Shown here piece after piece: positions 8,804 to 17,098 of a DNA stretch of 64,000 nt. The position numbers and the translations under genes were made by a program. The DNA lies in assembly GCA_031316315.1 (NCBI GenBank), contig JADBEO010000001.1, positions 1-64,000 on the forward strand, written 5' to 3'. A model generated the notes under the pieces. The model searched no databases and was not told the DNA's origin. It was given only the letters and a program-made list of their open reading frames with translations. The stretch's first letter is position 1, and the number at the start of each line of letters is the position of its first letter. This stretch comes from Chelatococcus sambhunathii (GTDB lineage: Bacteria > Pseudomonadota > Alphaproteobacteria > Rhizobiales > Methylopilaceae).

Positions 8804-9187
8804 ATGGCGACGGGCAGGTGTCTTTGCGGCGGCGTGCGCTACGAGGTCAAGGGCCGGCTTACGCCTCCGGTCGCCTGCCACTGCTCGCAATGCGCCAGGA
8901 CCAGTGGCCATTTCGCCGCCATGGCCGCCTGCAGCACGGCGGATCTGGCGATCGAACCGGCCGAGACGCTCGCCTGGTTCCAGTCGTCCGGGGACGTGCG
9001 GCGCGGTTTCTGCGCGCGCTGCGGCGGGAACCTGTTCTGGCGGGCCGATCCTGGCGACGAGACTTACGTCACCCTCGGGACGCTCGACCGGCCGACCGGT
9101 CTCAGCCTGTCGGCGCACATCTTCGTCGGTTCCAAATCGGACTATTACGAGCTCAGGGACGGCCTGCCGCAGAAGGACGACTGGTGA
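8804..9187 (+). CDS. GFA family protein (glutathione-dependent formaldehyde-activating enzyme-like)
   Basis: A 127-residue zinc protein of the GFA/CENP-V fold. The zinc-binding cysteines appear in order as RCLCGG near residue 6, ACHCSQCARTSG near 28-40 and FCARCGGN near 70. The start is the ATG at 8804, preceded by GGGAGGC. Family members bind zinc. Gfa itself was proposed to promote S-hydroxymethylglutathione formation, but most members, including short ones like this, have no proven reaction. It stands between the paralogous small genes at 8374 and 9298. Confidence 0.92.
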   Translation: MATGRCLCGGVRYEVKGRLTPPVACHCSQCARTSGHFAAMAACSTADLAIEPAETLAWFQSSGDVRRGFCARCGGNLFWRADPGDETYVTLGTLDRPTGLSLSAHIFVGSKSDYYELRDGLPQKDDW

Positions 9188-9297
9188 GCCGCGAAGAATT
9201 TTTTTCGCACGGCGTTGAACCGGTTGCGGGACGGCGGAGACCAACGGTCACAAGAGCCGCGTTGGGCGGCTCCGAAAACCGGCAAGGAACCGACCCG

Positions 9298-9573
9298 ATG
9301 TCCATCACCGTCTCCCGCGCCCGCAAGGCCATCATCGCTCTCGTCGCCGCCGCCTCGATCGGCGCGGTCGCCGCTCCCGCCTCCGCCGAAGCCAAGGGCT
9401 GGAAGCATCATCACCACTACGGCTACGGCGCGGCCGCGATCGGCGGCGGCCTGCTGCTCGGCGCCATCATCGCCTCCAACCGGGCCTACGCTGCGGATTG
9501 CTGGATCGAGAAGCGCAAGTTCTACGACGCCTACGGCTATCCCTACTTCCGCAAGATCCGCGTCTGCGACTGA
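9298..9573 (+). CDS. small secreted/membrane protein, paralogue of the 8374 gene
   Basis: A 91-residue product with a signal peptide (cleavage near SAEAKG), a His/Tyr/Gly-rich stretch (KHHHHYGYG), a hydrophobic glycine-rich segment (AAAIGGGLLLGAIIAS) and the tail DCWIEKRKFY...RKIRVCD. Order and tail match the 94-residue protein at 8374-8658, so the pair arose by duplication or shared ancestry. The His cluster could bind metal, which is inference. A ribosome binding site AAGGAA lies just upstream. Function is unknown. Confidence 0.78.
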   Translation: MSITVSRARKAIIALVAAASIGAVAAPASAEAKGWKHHHHYGYGAAAIGGGLLLGAIIASNRAYAADCWIEKRKFYDAYGYPYFRKIRVCD

Positions 9574-9600
9574 CCGCGACGTGAGGTCGGAACCGCCGGG

Positions 9601-9628
9601 GGCGGAGCGTCGCGAGACGCTCCGCCTT
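9601..9628. terminator. bidirectional-type terminator hairpin
   Basis: A perfect 11-bp stem (9601-9611 / 9616-9626) has the loop GCGA. It sits between the convergent 3' ends at 9573 (+) and 9643 (-). The T-tract is poor (TTCGTC), so termination may be weak or Rho-assisted. Confidence 0.6.
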
Positions 9629-9642
9629 CGTCGTACCGGGGC

Positions 9643-10734
9643 CTACCTCGCCAGCGCCGCTGCGGCCTTGACGCGCCGGCGCGAACCGACGCCGAAGCGC
9701 GGCAGGATCTCCTGCGCGAACCGCTTCATCTCCGCCTCGAACGGCTGGAACTGCAGCATGAACAGGCCGATCCCGGCGTCCCGGAAGGCAGCGACGCGCT
9801 CGGCGACGTCGTCATAGGATCCGACGAGCCCGGCCGCAGTTCCCCCATTGGTGCCGACCGAGGCGACCCGCGCCATCCGGTTCCACATGGTCGAATCCGG
9901 ATCGGTGTTCGCCTTCTGCTGGGCTTTGACGGCCGCGTCCTTCGCCGCGAGCTCGGCGAGATGGGCATGCTCGTCCTCGGCCTCCGCTCGGCTCTCCCGC
10001 GCGATGACGAAGGCCGACAGCCCGAATGCGAGCGGCGCGCCGCTACGCTGGCGCGATCGCGCGTCGGCGATCAGGGCGCGGACGCTCTCGAGCGACTGCC
10101 CGTTGAGGAACCACGTGTCGCCGAGGCGGTTCACGAGCTTGCGGGCCGGTTCAGATTCTCCGCCGACATAGATCGCCGGCCGCTCGCGATAGGGCGAGGC
10201 GGGGCGAAGCTTGTAGTCCCGGACGTGGAACTGATCGCCGTCGTGGTTCACGGTCTCGCCGGTCATGAGGCGCGACACCACCTCGAGCCATTCCGTCCCG
10301 TAGGCGTAGCGCGCGTCATGCTCGGGAAAGGGGACGCCGGCCTTCTCGAATTCGGCGAGGTTCCAGGCGTTGACGACGTTGATGGCGAAGCGGCCGCGCG
10401 AGATCGCTTCGATCTGGAGCGCCATCTTCGCCAGCACGACCGGATGGAAGCTCAGCGGCTTCACCGCCGTGATGATCTCGATCTTGCGGGTAATGGCGGC
10501 GAGCGCCGCAGAAGCCGTCCAGGCCTCGAGCTCGTCGCGGTCCGGATCGTGCGGATTGACCGTGTGCTGGGCGACGAGGACCGAATCGTAGCCGAGTGAT
10601 TCCGCCTTCGCGACGAGGCTTGCATTGCGCTCCCACGACGCGTCATAGGGCTCTCGCGGGTCGTTCAGAGCGGCGCGGCTCCCATGCACCAGAGCCCAGA
10701 TGCCGAAGCGGACGGCGGGGGTCTCTGCCAACAT
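9643..10734 (-). CDS. LLM-class flavin-dependent oxidoreductase (SsuD/DmoA-like)
   Basis: A 363-residue FMNH2-dependent TIM-barrel monooxygenase of the bacterial luciferase superfamily. Evidence is FGIWALVHGSRA at the N-terminus, AVKPLSFHPVVLAKMALQIEAISRGRFAINVVNAWN (typical of alkanesulfonate/dimethylsulfone monooxygenases) and VGGESEPARKLVNRLGDTWFLNG. The ATG at 10734 is preferred because GGAGGAA lies immediately upstream; a reading from 10770 adds residues without homology. Family members oxidise sulfonates, sulfones, amines or heterocycles with reduced flavin from a partner reductase. No reductase or transporter gene is adjacent, so the substrate is open. Confidence 0.93.
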   Translation of the reverse strand: MLAETPAVRFGIWALVHGSRAALNDPREPYDASWERNASLVAKAESLGYDSVLVAQHTVNPHDPDRDELEAWTASAALAAITRKIEIITAVKPLSFHPVVLAKMALQIEAISRGRFAINVVNAWNLAEFEKAGVPFPEHDARYAYGTEWLEVVSRLMTGETVNHDGDQFHVRDYKLRPASPYRERPAIYVGGESEPARKLVNRLGDTWFLNGQSLESVRALIADARSRQRSGAPLAFGLSAFVIARESRAEAEDEHAHLAELAAKDAAVKAQQKANTDPDSTMWNRMARVASVGTNGGTAAGLVGSYDDVAERVAAFRDAGIGLFMLQFQPFEAEMKRFAQEILPRFGVGSRRRVKAAAALAR

Positions 10735-10810
10735 CTGTTCCTCCCGGCTGGCGACCCGGCAGGTATGCATAGTTTTTCGATGGATTTAAAGAACTGTTTG
10801 CTTGAGGCGG

Positions 10811-11557
10811 CTATACGGCGCTGACGCCGAACCGGCCGAGACCCGGCAGGTTGATCGCCGGTCGCCGGAGCTCGAGGCCGAAGACGGCGCCGAGGATGTT
10901 GATTTCGACCCCTTCGAACCAGCCCACGGTCAGCCCGGCGTAGCCGCCGAGCGTCAGCCGCACGCCGGTCTTCGACGGGGTGAGCGCGATCCAGTCGCCG
11001 CCATACGGAAAATCCTTGCCGACGGCGGTCGTCGGCAGCTTCGCCTCAAGCTCCGGAACCGAGGCCATGACGGCCGCGACGAAGGTGTTGGAGTTGGGCC
11101 CGGGCCACGCCCGGTAGTCGCCCGCTTCCGCGAACTTGTAGGTCTCGACGGCCCTGCGGATCTTCGGGATCGCCTGCTCGGCCAGCCGGCCGTCCGCTGC
11201 GAAGACCAGTTCCGGCGCGCGGCCGAACCAGCGGCCGTCGGCGACGAAGCCGTTGACGCGGATGGGCTCGCCCCAGGCCGTGTAGTCATAGCGCGTATAG
11301 CCGAGCGCGCCCTTCGGCTTGACGACGATCCAGCAATGGGTCGCGACGATCCCCTTCCACCGGACGGTGCGGGCGGCGAAGACGCGCACCACGGCCTCGG
11401 GCTTTTGCGCGGCCGGCGGCAGCAGGCCCGCGCTCGAACGGTCAGCCGTCCGCCAGCCCGCGGCGTCGCCGTCGAGCCAGTAGAGCGCGGCTGCAACGGC
11501 GATCGGCGCAGCGAACAGAAGCATGAACGCGCCGAGCGCGATCTTGGCGAGGTGCAA
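10811..11557 (-). CDS. DUF3750 family protein
   Basis: A 248-residue product anchored by one N-terminal hydrophobic helix (residues about 5-25, IALGAFMLLFAAPIAVAAALYW). The body matches the DUF3750 pattern: FAARTVRWKGIVATHCWIVVKP, VNGFVADGRWFG, and WPGPNSNTFVAAVM near the middle. It ends in a glycine-rich segment. The invariant His in THCW and the PGPNSNTF motif suggest an enzyme-like fold facing the periplasm, but no activity is known. It is divergent from the CDF exporter, with 154 bp between. Confidence 0.85.
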   Translation of the reverse strand: MHLAKIALGAFMLLFAAPIAVAAALYWLDGDAAGWRTADRSSAGLLPPAAQKPEAVVRVFAARTVRWKGIVATHCWIVVKPKGALGYTRYDYTAWGEPIRVNGFVADGRWFGRAPELVFAADGRLAEQAIPKIRRAVETYKFAEAGDYRAWPGPNSNTFVAAVMASVPELEAKLPTTAVGKDFPYGGDWIALTPSKTGVRLTLGGYAGLTVGWFEGVEINILGAVFGLELRRPAINLPGLGRFGVSAV

Positions 11558-11711
11558 GGGGGTCTTCCGATTGGGCGCGGCGCAGGAAGCCGCAACCGGA
11601 GAGATGGGGACGCCGCTTTCGGTCTGCGAGAGCCCCGCGCGCCTCCGTGATCCGGCGGGCGTTCTAGCATTACGTGGCGCCGACCGGCTAAGGCGCGGCG
11701 AGGAGACCGCG

Positions 11712-12704
11712 ATGAGCCACGATCACCACGCGCACGACGGCCACGGTGGCCATGACCATGGTCATCATGACCAACCTGGCCATGACCACTCTCACGCCGG
11801 CCACGCCCACGGCCCCGGCCACGCCCATGCGCCGGCGAGCTTCGGCCGCGCCTTCGCCATCGGAATCGGGCTGAACACGGCCTTCGTCGTCGTCGAGGCG
11901 GGATATGGGCTCGCGAGCAACTCGCTCGCGCTGGTCGCGGACGCCGGCCACAATCTGTCCGACGTGCTCGGCCTTGTCGTCGCCTGGGTCGCGGCGACGC
12001 TCGCCAAACGCCCGCCGACGCCGCGCTTCTCCTACGGGCTGCGCGGCAGCTCGATCATGGCGGCGCTGTGGAACGCCGTCTTCCTGCTGATCGCGGTCGG
12101 CGTGATCGGCTGGGAGGCGCTCCATCGCATCTTCAATCCCGAGCCGGTGGCGGGCGTCACGGTGATGGTCGTCGCCGCGATCGGCGTCGCGATCAACGGC
12201 TTCACCGCCTGGCTGTTCGCCTCGGGGCGAAAGGGCGACCTCAACATCCGCGGCGCCTATCTGCACATGGCGGCGGATGCGGCGGTCTCGGCGGCGGTGA
12301 TCGTCGCGGGCCTGCTCGTGATCCTGACCGGCTGGCAGTGGCTCGACCCGGCCGTCAGCCTGCTGATCGTCGCCGTCATCACCTGGGGTACCTGGGGCCT
12401 GCTGCGCGACAGCGTGACGATGTCGCTGCAGGCCGCCCCGCCCGGCGTCGACCCGGCCGCCATCCGCGCCTTCCTGGAGGGCAGGGCGGGGGTCTCCGAG
12501 GTCCACGATCTCCATGTCTGGCCGATGAGCACGACGGAGACGGCGCTCACCGCCCATCTCGTCATGCCGGGCGGCCATCCCGGCGACGCGGCGATGGCGG
12601 AGACCGCCGCCGAACTGGAGCGCCGCTTCGCCATCGCGCATCCGACGATCCAGATCGAGCTCGCCGCGGGCGCCTGCCCGACGGCGGGCCGACGCTGCGT
12701 CTGA
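11712..12704 (+). CDS. cation diffusion facilitator, zinc exporter (ZitB/CzcD type)
   Basis: A 330-residue inner-membrane metal/H+ antiporter. The first 45 residues are a histidine- and glycine-rich sensor tail with over a dozen His. Six membrane helices follow. The transport site is formed by VADAGHNLSD (helix II) and HMAADAAVS (helix V), a His/Asp arrangement typical of Zn2+ carriers. The cytoplasmic C-terminal domain has VHDLHVWPMS. The start at 11712 follows an AGGAGA ribosome binding site. Zinc is favoured over cobalt, cadmium or manganese by the H/D pattern; specificity is inferred, not proven. Confidence 0.95.
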   Translation: MSHDHHAHDGHGGHDHGHHDQPGHDHSHAGHAHGPGHAHAPASFGRAFAIGIGLNTAFVVVEAGYGLASNSLALVADAGHNLSDVLGLVVAWVAATLAKRPPTPRFSYGLRGSSIMAALWNAVFLLIAVGVIGWEALHRIFNPEPVAGVTVMVVAAIGVAINGFTAWLFASGRKGDLNIRGAYLHMAADAAVSAAVIVAGLLVILTGWQWLDPAVSLLIVAVITWGTWGLLRDSVTMSLQAAPPGVDPAAIRAFLEGRAGVSEVHDLHVWPMSTTETALTAHLVMPGGHPGDAAMAETAAELERRFAIAHPTIQIELAAGACPTAGRRCV

Positions 12705-12725
12705 CGACCCGCTCTCGACCGTCGC

Positions 12726-12753
12726 AAAAAGGGCGCGGCCCTAAAGCCGCGCC
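12726..12753 (-). terminator. Rho-independent terminator of the 12781 gene
   Basis: Read on the minus strand, an 8-bp GC stem (12753-12746 / 12739-12732) with a 6-nt loop is followed by a T5 tract. It lies 27 bp past the stop of the leftward gene at 12781-13155 and 22 bp past the convergent cdf gene. Confidence 0.8.
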
Positions 12754-12780
12754 GGACAATCCGAAGGACCGATCGGCTCG

Positions 12781-13155
12781 TCAGCCGCGCTTCCTGGTGA
12801 CGAGCGTCAAGAGACCCTGCTGGTCGAGATTGGCGACGATGACGTCCGCCGACTTCGCGCCCTTGGCGTCGAGCGCCTTGGTGATCTCGGGCGACTTGTC
12901 GATGGAGGCCCGCAGGTTCTTGAGGTCCGCGGGCTTGGCCTTGGCGGCGGCCGCGTCGACCTGAGGACGGGTCTCGGCTGGAAGCTCGGAGACGTCGACG
13001 ACGTTCACGCCGCGCACCATCGGCGCGCCGCCGGACTGACCCTTCTGCTGCTGGGTCTGCGGCTGCTGGGGTTCGGCCTGTGGCGACTGGGCGTTGGCGG
13101 CCACGGCCGAGAACACGAGGGCGGCGCTCGCCGTGGCGATGATGAGTGATCGCAT
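12781..13155 (-). CDS. small periplasmic protein with Gln/Pro-rich linker, function unknown
   Basis: A 124-residue product. Signal peptide MRSLIIATASAALVFSAVAANA is followed by a Gln/Pro-rich stretch (residues about 25-45). A roughly 70-residue charged domain (LPAETRPQVDAAAAKAKPADLKNL...SADVIVANLDQQGLLTLVTRKRG) completes it. The ATG at 13155 is chosen because AAAGGA precedes it at good distance; an upstream in-frame codon would lengthen it without a secretion signal. The C-terminal part looks helical. No family is recognised. Confidence 0.75.
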   Translation of the reverse strand: MRSLIIATASAALVFSAVAANAQSPQAEPQQPQTQQQKGQSGGAPMVRGVNVVDVSELPAETRPQVDAAAAKAKPADLKNLRASIDKSPEITKALDAKGAKSADVIVANLDQQGLLTLVTRKRG

Positions 13156-13491
13156 GGAGCAAATCCTTTCGTCAGTGGAAGCGCGCGCAACCGACACGCC
13201 CAATGCGGATCAGAATTTGCCGCAGGTTTGCTTATTCGGCGCCGACTGTGTGCGGAGAACGCGGCGCAGTCCTTCGGGCGGCCGGCGGACAGGTCGGCGA
13301 CAGCTTCCGCCACGTATGATCGAGCGCGTCCTTGCGAGAGGTTTTCCGGGCGCCCGGATCGCGGCTGCGACGTCAGGCGGCCGAAAGAGCATCCACAGCC
13401 TCTCGCCCGCGTAAGCCTGACGTCCCATCTGGAGTAGACGGAACCCGTAGATCGCGCCTTGGACGTCGTGAGGCTGGTCTGAAAGGCGGTC
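13156..13491. other. 336-bp divergent intergenic region
   Basis: This separates the small periplasmic-protein gene (leftward) from the polyketide synthase operon (rightward). It should contain both promoters. No gene, strong hairpin or recognisable operator was found. Confidence 0.5.
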
Positions 13492-14562
13492 GTGACAGTT
13501 GCTTATGTGAACCGCATCGGGACGGCGACGCCGCGTAACGATGTCCACGCCGCGTTCGTCGACTTCGCCCAGCGACGATTGGCGGGCTCGCGCTCGGAGA
13601 AGCTGTTCCGGCGCATGGCCGATCGCGGCCAGATCGAGCATCGCTGGTCGTCCCTGTCGCCGGTCTCCGATCAGCCCGCCGATTTCGTCGACGCCGAGGG
13701 CTTCTACCGGCTCGGCCGATTTCCTTCGACCGCGGACCGGATGGCCCGTTACGAGCGCGACGCTCCGGGACTCGCCGCAGAGGCGGTGACGCGCCTCGGG
13801 CTCGGGTCCGAGGCCGGCTCGATCACCCACCTAATCGTCGTGTCCTGCACGGGCTTTTCCGCGCCGGGACTCGACTTCGAACTCATACGGCGCTTCGGGC
13901 TCAGCACCTCGGTCGAGCGGACGCTCGTTGGCTTCATGGGCTGCTACGCGGCGATCAACGGCCTCAAGCTCGCGCGGCACGTCGTCCGGTCGGATCCGTC
14001 CGCCAAAGTGCTCGTCGTCTGCGTCGAGCTCTGCACGCTGCATCTCAAGGACACCGGCGCCATCGAGGAGATGCTGTCCTTTTTCGTATTCGGAGACGGC
14101 TGCGCGGCCGCGCTCGTGTCGGCCGATCCGGTGGGCATCTCGCTCGACGGTTTTCACGCCGCCATGGCGCCCGACACCGCCGACCGGATCACCTGGACCA
14201 TCCGGGACGATGGTTTCGACATGTTTCTCTCTGGCCGGGTGCCCGCCGAGATCGCGACGGCGCTGAGGACAAGTTCGGGCAAGATCCTATCCGGACGGCG
14301 GGTCGGAGACGTCGACCTCTGGGCCGTTCATCCAGGCGGGCGCTCGGTCCTTGACGCCGTCGAGGAAGGACTCGAACTGCCTACGGGCGCGCTGGCGGTC
14401 TCCCGCTCGGTTCTCCGGGAGAACGGCAACATGTCGTCGGCCACCATCCTGTTCGTGCTCGCCGAGATCATGCGGGCGGCGTCCGCCGGCCAGAGCGGCT
14501 GCGCGATGGCCTTCGGCCCGGGGCTGGTGGCCGAGACGATGTCCTTCAGCGTGGCGTCATGA
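13492..14562 (+). CDS. type III polyketide synthase (chalcone synthase-like)
   Basis: A 356-residue homodimeric ketosynthase that extends an acyl starter with malonyl-CoA and cyclises the product. The full catalytic triad is visible: Cys151 in GFMGCYAA, His280 in AVHPGGRSVLDA and Asn313 in ENGNMSSA. The start is a GTG, since no ATG lies upstream before the homology starts (VNRIGTATPRNDVH). The stop overlaps the methyltransferase start by 4 bp (ATGA), so the genes are translationally coupled. The order synthase-methyltransferase-flavoprotein matches the srsABC phenolic-lipid locus described in Streptomyces griseus. An alkylresorcinol- or alkylpyrone-type lipid is the likely class; the acyl starter is unknown. 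Confidence 0.95.
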   Translation: MTVAYVNRIGTATPRNDVHAAFVDFAQRRLAGSRSEKLFRRMADRGQIEHRWSSLSPVSDQPADFVDAEGFYRLGRFPSTADRMARYERDAPGLAAEAVTRLGLGSEAGSITHLIVVSCTGFSAPGLDFELIRRFGLSTSVERTLVGFMGCYAAINGLKLARHVVRSDPSAKVLVVCVELCTLHLKDTGAIEEMLSFFVFGDGCAAALVSADPVGISLDGFHAAMAPDTADRITWTIRDDGFDMFLSGRVPAEIATALRTSSGKILSGRRVGDVDLWAVHPGGRSVLDAVEEGLELPTGALAVSRSVLRENGNMSSATILFVLAEIMRAASAGQSGCAMAFGPGLVAETMSFSVAS

Positions 14563-15284
14563 GCGGCGGCTTCAGCATCGACGCGCGCTCCCGCGCGCCG
14601 GAGCTGATGGACGACCATGCCGTCGACTACGAAACATTCCGCGGCTGCCTCGCCGACCTCGCGCGCGTCAACGCGATGACGCTCGCCTACCGGCCGACGC
14701 TCGCTTTTCTCGATCGACTTCGAGGCGAGCGGCGCCTGCCTGAGGGCCGGCCGCTGACCATTTTGGACGTCGGCAGCGGCTATGGCGACACGCTCCGCGT
14801 GATCGCGCGCTGGGCGCGCCGGCGCGGCGTGCCGGTGGCTCTGACCGGCCTCGACGGCAATCCCTGGTCGGCCCGCGCCGCGGCCGAGGCGACGCCCGCC
14901 GACCTCGCCGTCTCGTGGGTGACGTCAAACGTGTTCGAGAGTTCCGAACGCGCCGACGTGATCCTGAGCTCTCTGTTCACGCATCATCTCGACGACCGGG
15001 AGCTCGCCCGCTTCCTGGCATGGTCCGAGGACGCCGCGAGCGTCGGATGGTTCGTGAACGATCTGCGCCGGAGCCGGTTCTCCCATGCAGGCTTCGCCCT
15101 GGCCTCGCGGCTGCTGCGCATGCACCCGTTCGTCCGGCATGACGGCCCGGTTTCGATCGCGCGCGCCTTCGTCGAGGCGGACTGGCGGGCGGCGCTGGCT
15201 GGAGCGGGCGTGCCCGAGCGGGACGTCGAGGTCCGCCGCTGGTTCCCGTTTCGCCTGTGCGTGTCGCGGGTGAAGCCGGGATGA
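14559..15284 (+). CDS. class I SAM-dependent methyltransferase, polyketide-tailoring
   Basis: A 241-residue Rossmann-fold methyltransferase. Motif I is LDVGSGYGDT near residues 68-77, the acidic ribose-binding residue is in TGLDGNPWSARAA, and motif IV-like ADVILSSLFTHHLDD follows. It overlaps both neighbours by 4 bp (ATGA junctions at 14559 and 15281), so it is co-translated with the synthase and the oxidase. By analogy to SrsB it should O-methylate a resorcinol-type product. That assignment is inference from gene order; the domain itself does not fix the acceptor. Confidence 0.9.
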   Translation: MSGGFSIDARSRAPELMDDHAVDYETFRGCLADLARVNAMTLAYRPTLAFLDRLRGERRLPEGRPLTILDVGSGYGDTLRVIARWARRRGVPVALTGLDGNPWSARAAAEATPADLAVSWVTSNVFESSERADVILSSLFTHHLDDRELARFLAWSEDAASVGWFVNDLRRSRFSHAGFALASRLLRMHPFVRHDGPVSIARAFVEADWRAALAGAGVPERDVEVRRWFPFRLCVSRVKPG

Positions 15285-16396
15285 GCCGGCGCCATGACGT
15301 CGTGGTCGTGGGCGGCGGCCCGGCCGGCGCGGCCTTCGCGACGCTGCTCGCGAAAGCCGGGCGCGACGTCGTGCTGGTCGAGCGGGAGGCGCGCGCCCAC
15401 GACAAGGTCTGCGGCGAGTTTCTGAGCCATGAGGCGTTGTCCTACCTGAAGGCCCTCGGGGTCGACCCTTATGCGCTCGGGGCAGTCCCGATCCGGCAGG
15501 TGGTTCTTGCGCGCGGCCGGATTTCGGTCGTTCGAAAACTGCCTTTCGAGGCGGCGAGCCTGTCCCGGCGCGCGCTGGACGAGGCCCTGCTGCGCCGGGC
15601 GGCCGAGGCCGGGGCGGCGGTCCTGCGGGGAAGAGCGGTCCGGGAGCTTGCCCGGACGGCGGATGGCTGGACCGCGCGCCTTCAGGACGGCGAGTCCCTT
15701 CTGGCGGACGCCGCCGCGCTCGCCTGCGGCAAGCACGATCTGCGGGAGCATGTCCGCCCCGCCGGGATCCAGAACGACCTCATCGGCCTGAAGGCGCATT
15801 TCCGCCTTGCGGAGGCCGGCTCCGACCGGCTCCGCGAAACCGTGATGATCGGCCTGTTTCCCGGAGGCTACGCCGGCCTCGAGCCGATCGAGGACGAGCG
15901 CGCCAATCTCTGCCTGCTCGTGCGCGGCGACGCCTTCGCAGCCCTGGGGCGCGCATGGCCGGTGCTGCTCGAAACGGTGCTGAAGTCGGCCCCCGACATC
16001 GGCGCGGTCCTGAAAGGCGCCGTGCAGCTGCATCAGCGACCGCTCGCCGTCGCGCGCATTCCCTTCGGGCTGGTCACGGCCGAGAGCCCGGACGGCTGCT
16101 GGCGGCTCGGCGACCAGGCGGCGGTCATCCCGTCCTTTGCGGGGGAGGGCATGTCGCTCGCGCTCCACAGCGCGCGCCTCGCGGCCGAGGCCATGCTCCA
16201 CGGACGCCCGGCCGCGATGTATCAGGCCCGGTTCGCGGCTGACGTCGGCGCACGGGTCCGAGTCGCGGCATGGCTCTCGAAAGCCGCGACCGCCACCCCC
16301 GCCCAGGCCTTGGCGGCGCTGCTCTGCAGGACCTTTCCGTCCACGCTTTCCGCACTCGCCGCCGCGACGCGCATCCCGTCCGGCGCGTTGCGCTGA
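15281..16396 (+). CDS. FAD-dependent monooxygenase / geranylgeranyl reductase-like flavoprotein
   Basis: A 371-residue flavoprotein. The N-terminal dinucleotide-binding motif VVVVGGGPAGAAFATLL lies at residues 7-23, followed by the Glu-ended strand VVLVERE. The GD motif is WRLGDQAAVIPSFAGEGMSLALHSA in the C-terminal half. The ATG at 15281 overlaps the methyltransferase stop. In the srs pathway the equivalent enzyme hydroxylates the methylated resorcinol, giving a quinone after further oxidation. Here hydroxylation of the phenolic lipid is the best guess; a reductase role, as in geranylgeranyl reductases of the same fold, is the alternative. Confidence 0.9.
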   Translation: MSRRHDVVVVGGGPAGAAFATLLAKAGRDVVLVEREARAHDKVCGEFLSHEALSYLKALGVDPYALGAVPIRQVVLARGRISVVRKLPFEAASLSRRALDEALLRRAAEAGAAVLRGRAVRELARTADGWTARLQDGESLLADAAALACGKHDLREHVRPAGIQNDLIGLKAHFRLAEAGSDRLRETVMIGLFPGGYAGLEPIEDERANLCLLVRGDAFAALGRAWPVLLETVLKSAPDIGAVLKGAVQLHQRPLAVARIPFGLVTAESPDGCWRLGDQAAVIPSFAGEGMSLALHSARLAAEAMLHGRPAAMYQARFAADVGARVRVAAWLSKAATATPAQALAALLCRTFPSTLSALAAATRIPSGALR

Positions 16397-16489
16397 AAGT
16401 GTCGGCGACCTCATTCTGCCCCGGACGAGGCCAGCTATACCTCGCGTTCGATGCTCACGACCGCCGGCGGCCGGCCGGGGATCTGGAGG

Positions 16490-16822
16490 TCATCGCGAGA
16501 AAGCGACCCGCACGTTCGTCGACGCGTCAAAGCGTCCTTCGCTCTGCAGCGTGATCATACGCTCGGTCAATCGCGCGTTCACATGCGCTTTCGCGGCGCA
16601 GACCGGCATCCGCTTGTTGACGGCCATGTAGAGCGCCGAGACGGAGGAGGCGCGCTGCCGGCGATCGCTCGCGGTCTTCTCGAAGCGCTGCATGATCTGA
16701 TCGCATCGATCCAACCCATCGGGATCGGATCGCGCCAGGTCGCACAGTTCGGCGATGGTCGCGGCGAGCGCGCCGACCCCGAAGTTCTCCACGTCCGACG
16801 CATCGACTTGATCTTCGCGCAT
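16490..16822 (-). CDS. hypothetical small protein
   Basis: A 110-residue possible product with no recognised family. It has helical, evenly mixed composition (GALAATIAELCDLARSDPDGLDRCDQIMQRFEKT), which is unlike a shadow reading. The start is placed at 16822 behind an AGGGAA sequence. It contains four cysteines. It is convergent with the polyketide operon end and divergent from the Crp-type regulator. It could be a non-coding stretch read as protein, so confidence is moderate. Confidence 0.45.
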   Translation of the reverse strand: MREDQVDASDVENFGVGALAATIAELCDLARSDPDGLDRCDQIMQRFEKTASDRRQRASSVSALYMAVNKRMPVCAAKAHVNARLTERMITLQSEGRFDASTNVRVAFSR

Positions 16823-17098
16823 CCCGTTTTCCCTGTTCTTGGTGGCGCTGCATGAAGGGGGGCCACAGGGCGCGAGATAGGGAAGGGATCGACGGGTCAA
16901 TGCGTCGGACGCCGGAAAACGGGCGCCTCACGGCTTCGCCTTCGGTCAAACGGGCGTTTCGATTATATGCGTATAACAACGTCGCGCCGCGTCATTGGAT
17001 TCTGCGCGTCGACGGCACGAATCCCGTTCTCGGTCGTTTGACATGCAAGCTATCTGGACGATGAACGCGTTGAGATCGACTCAATCCGGGGGGCGAAC

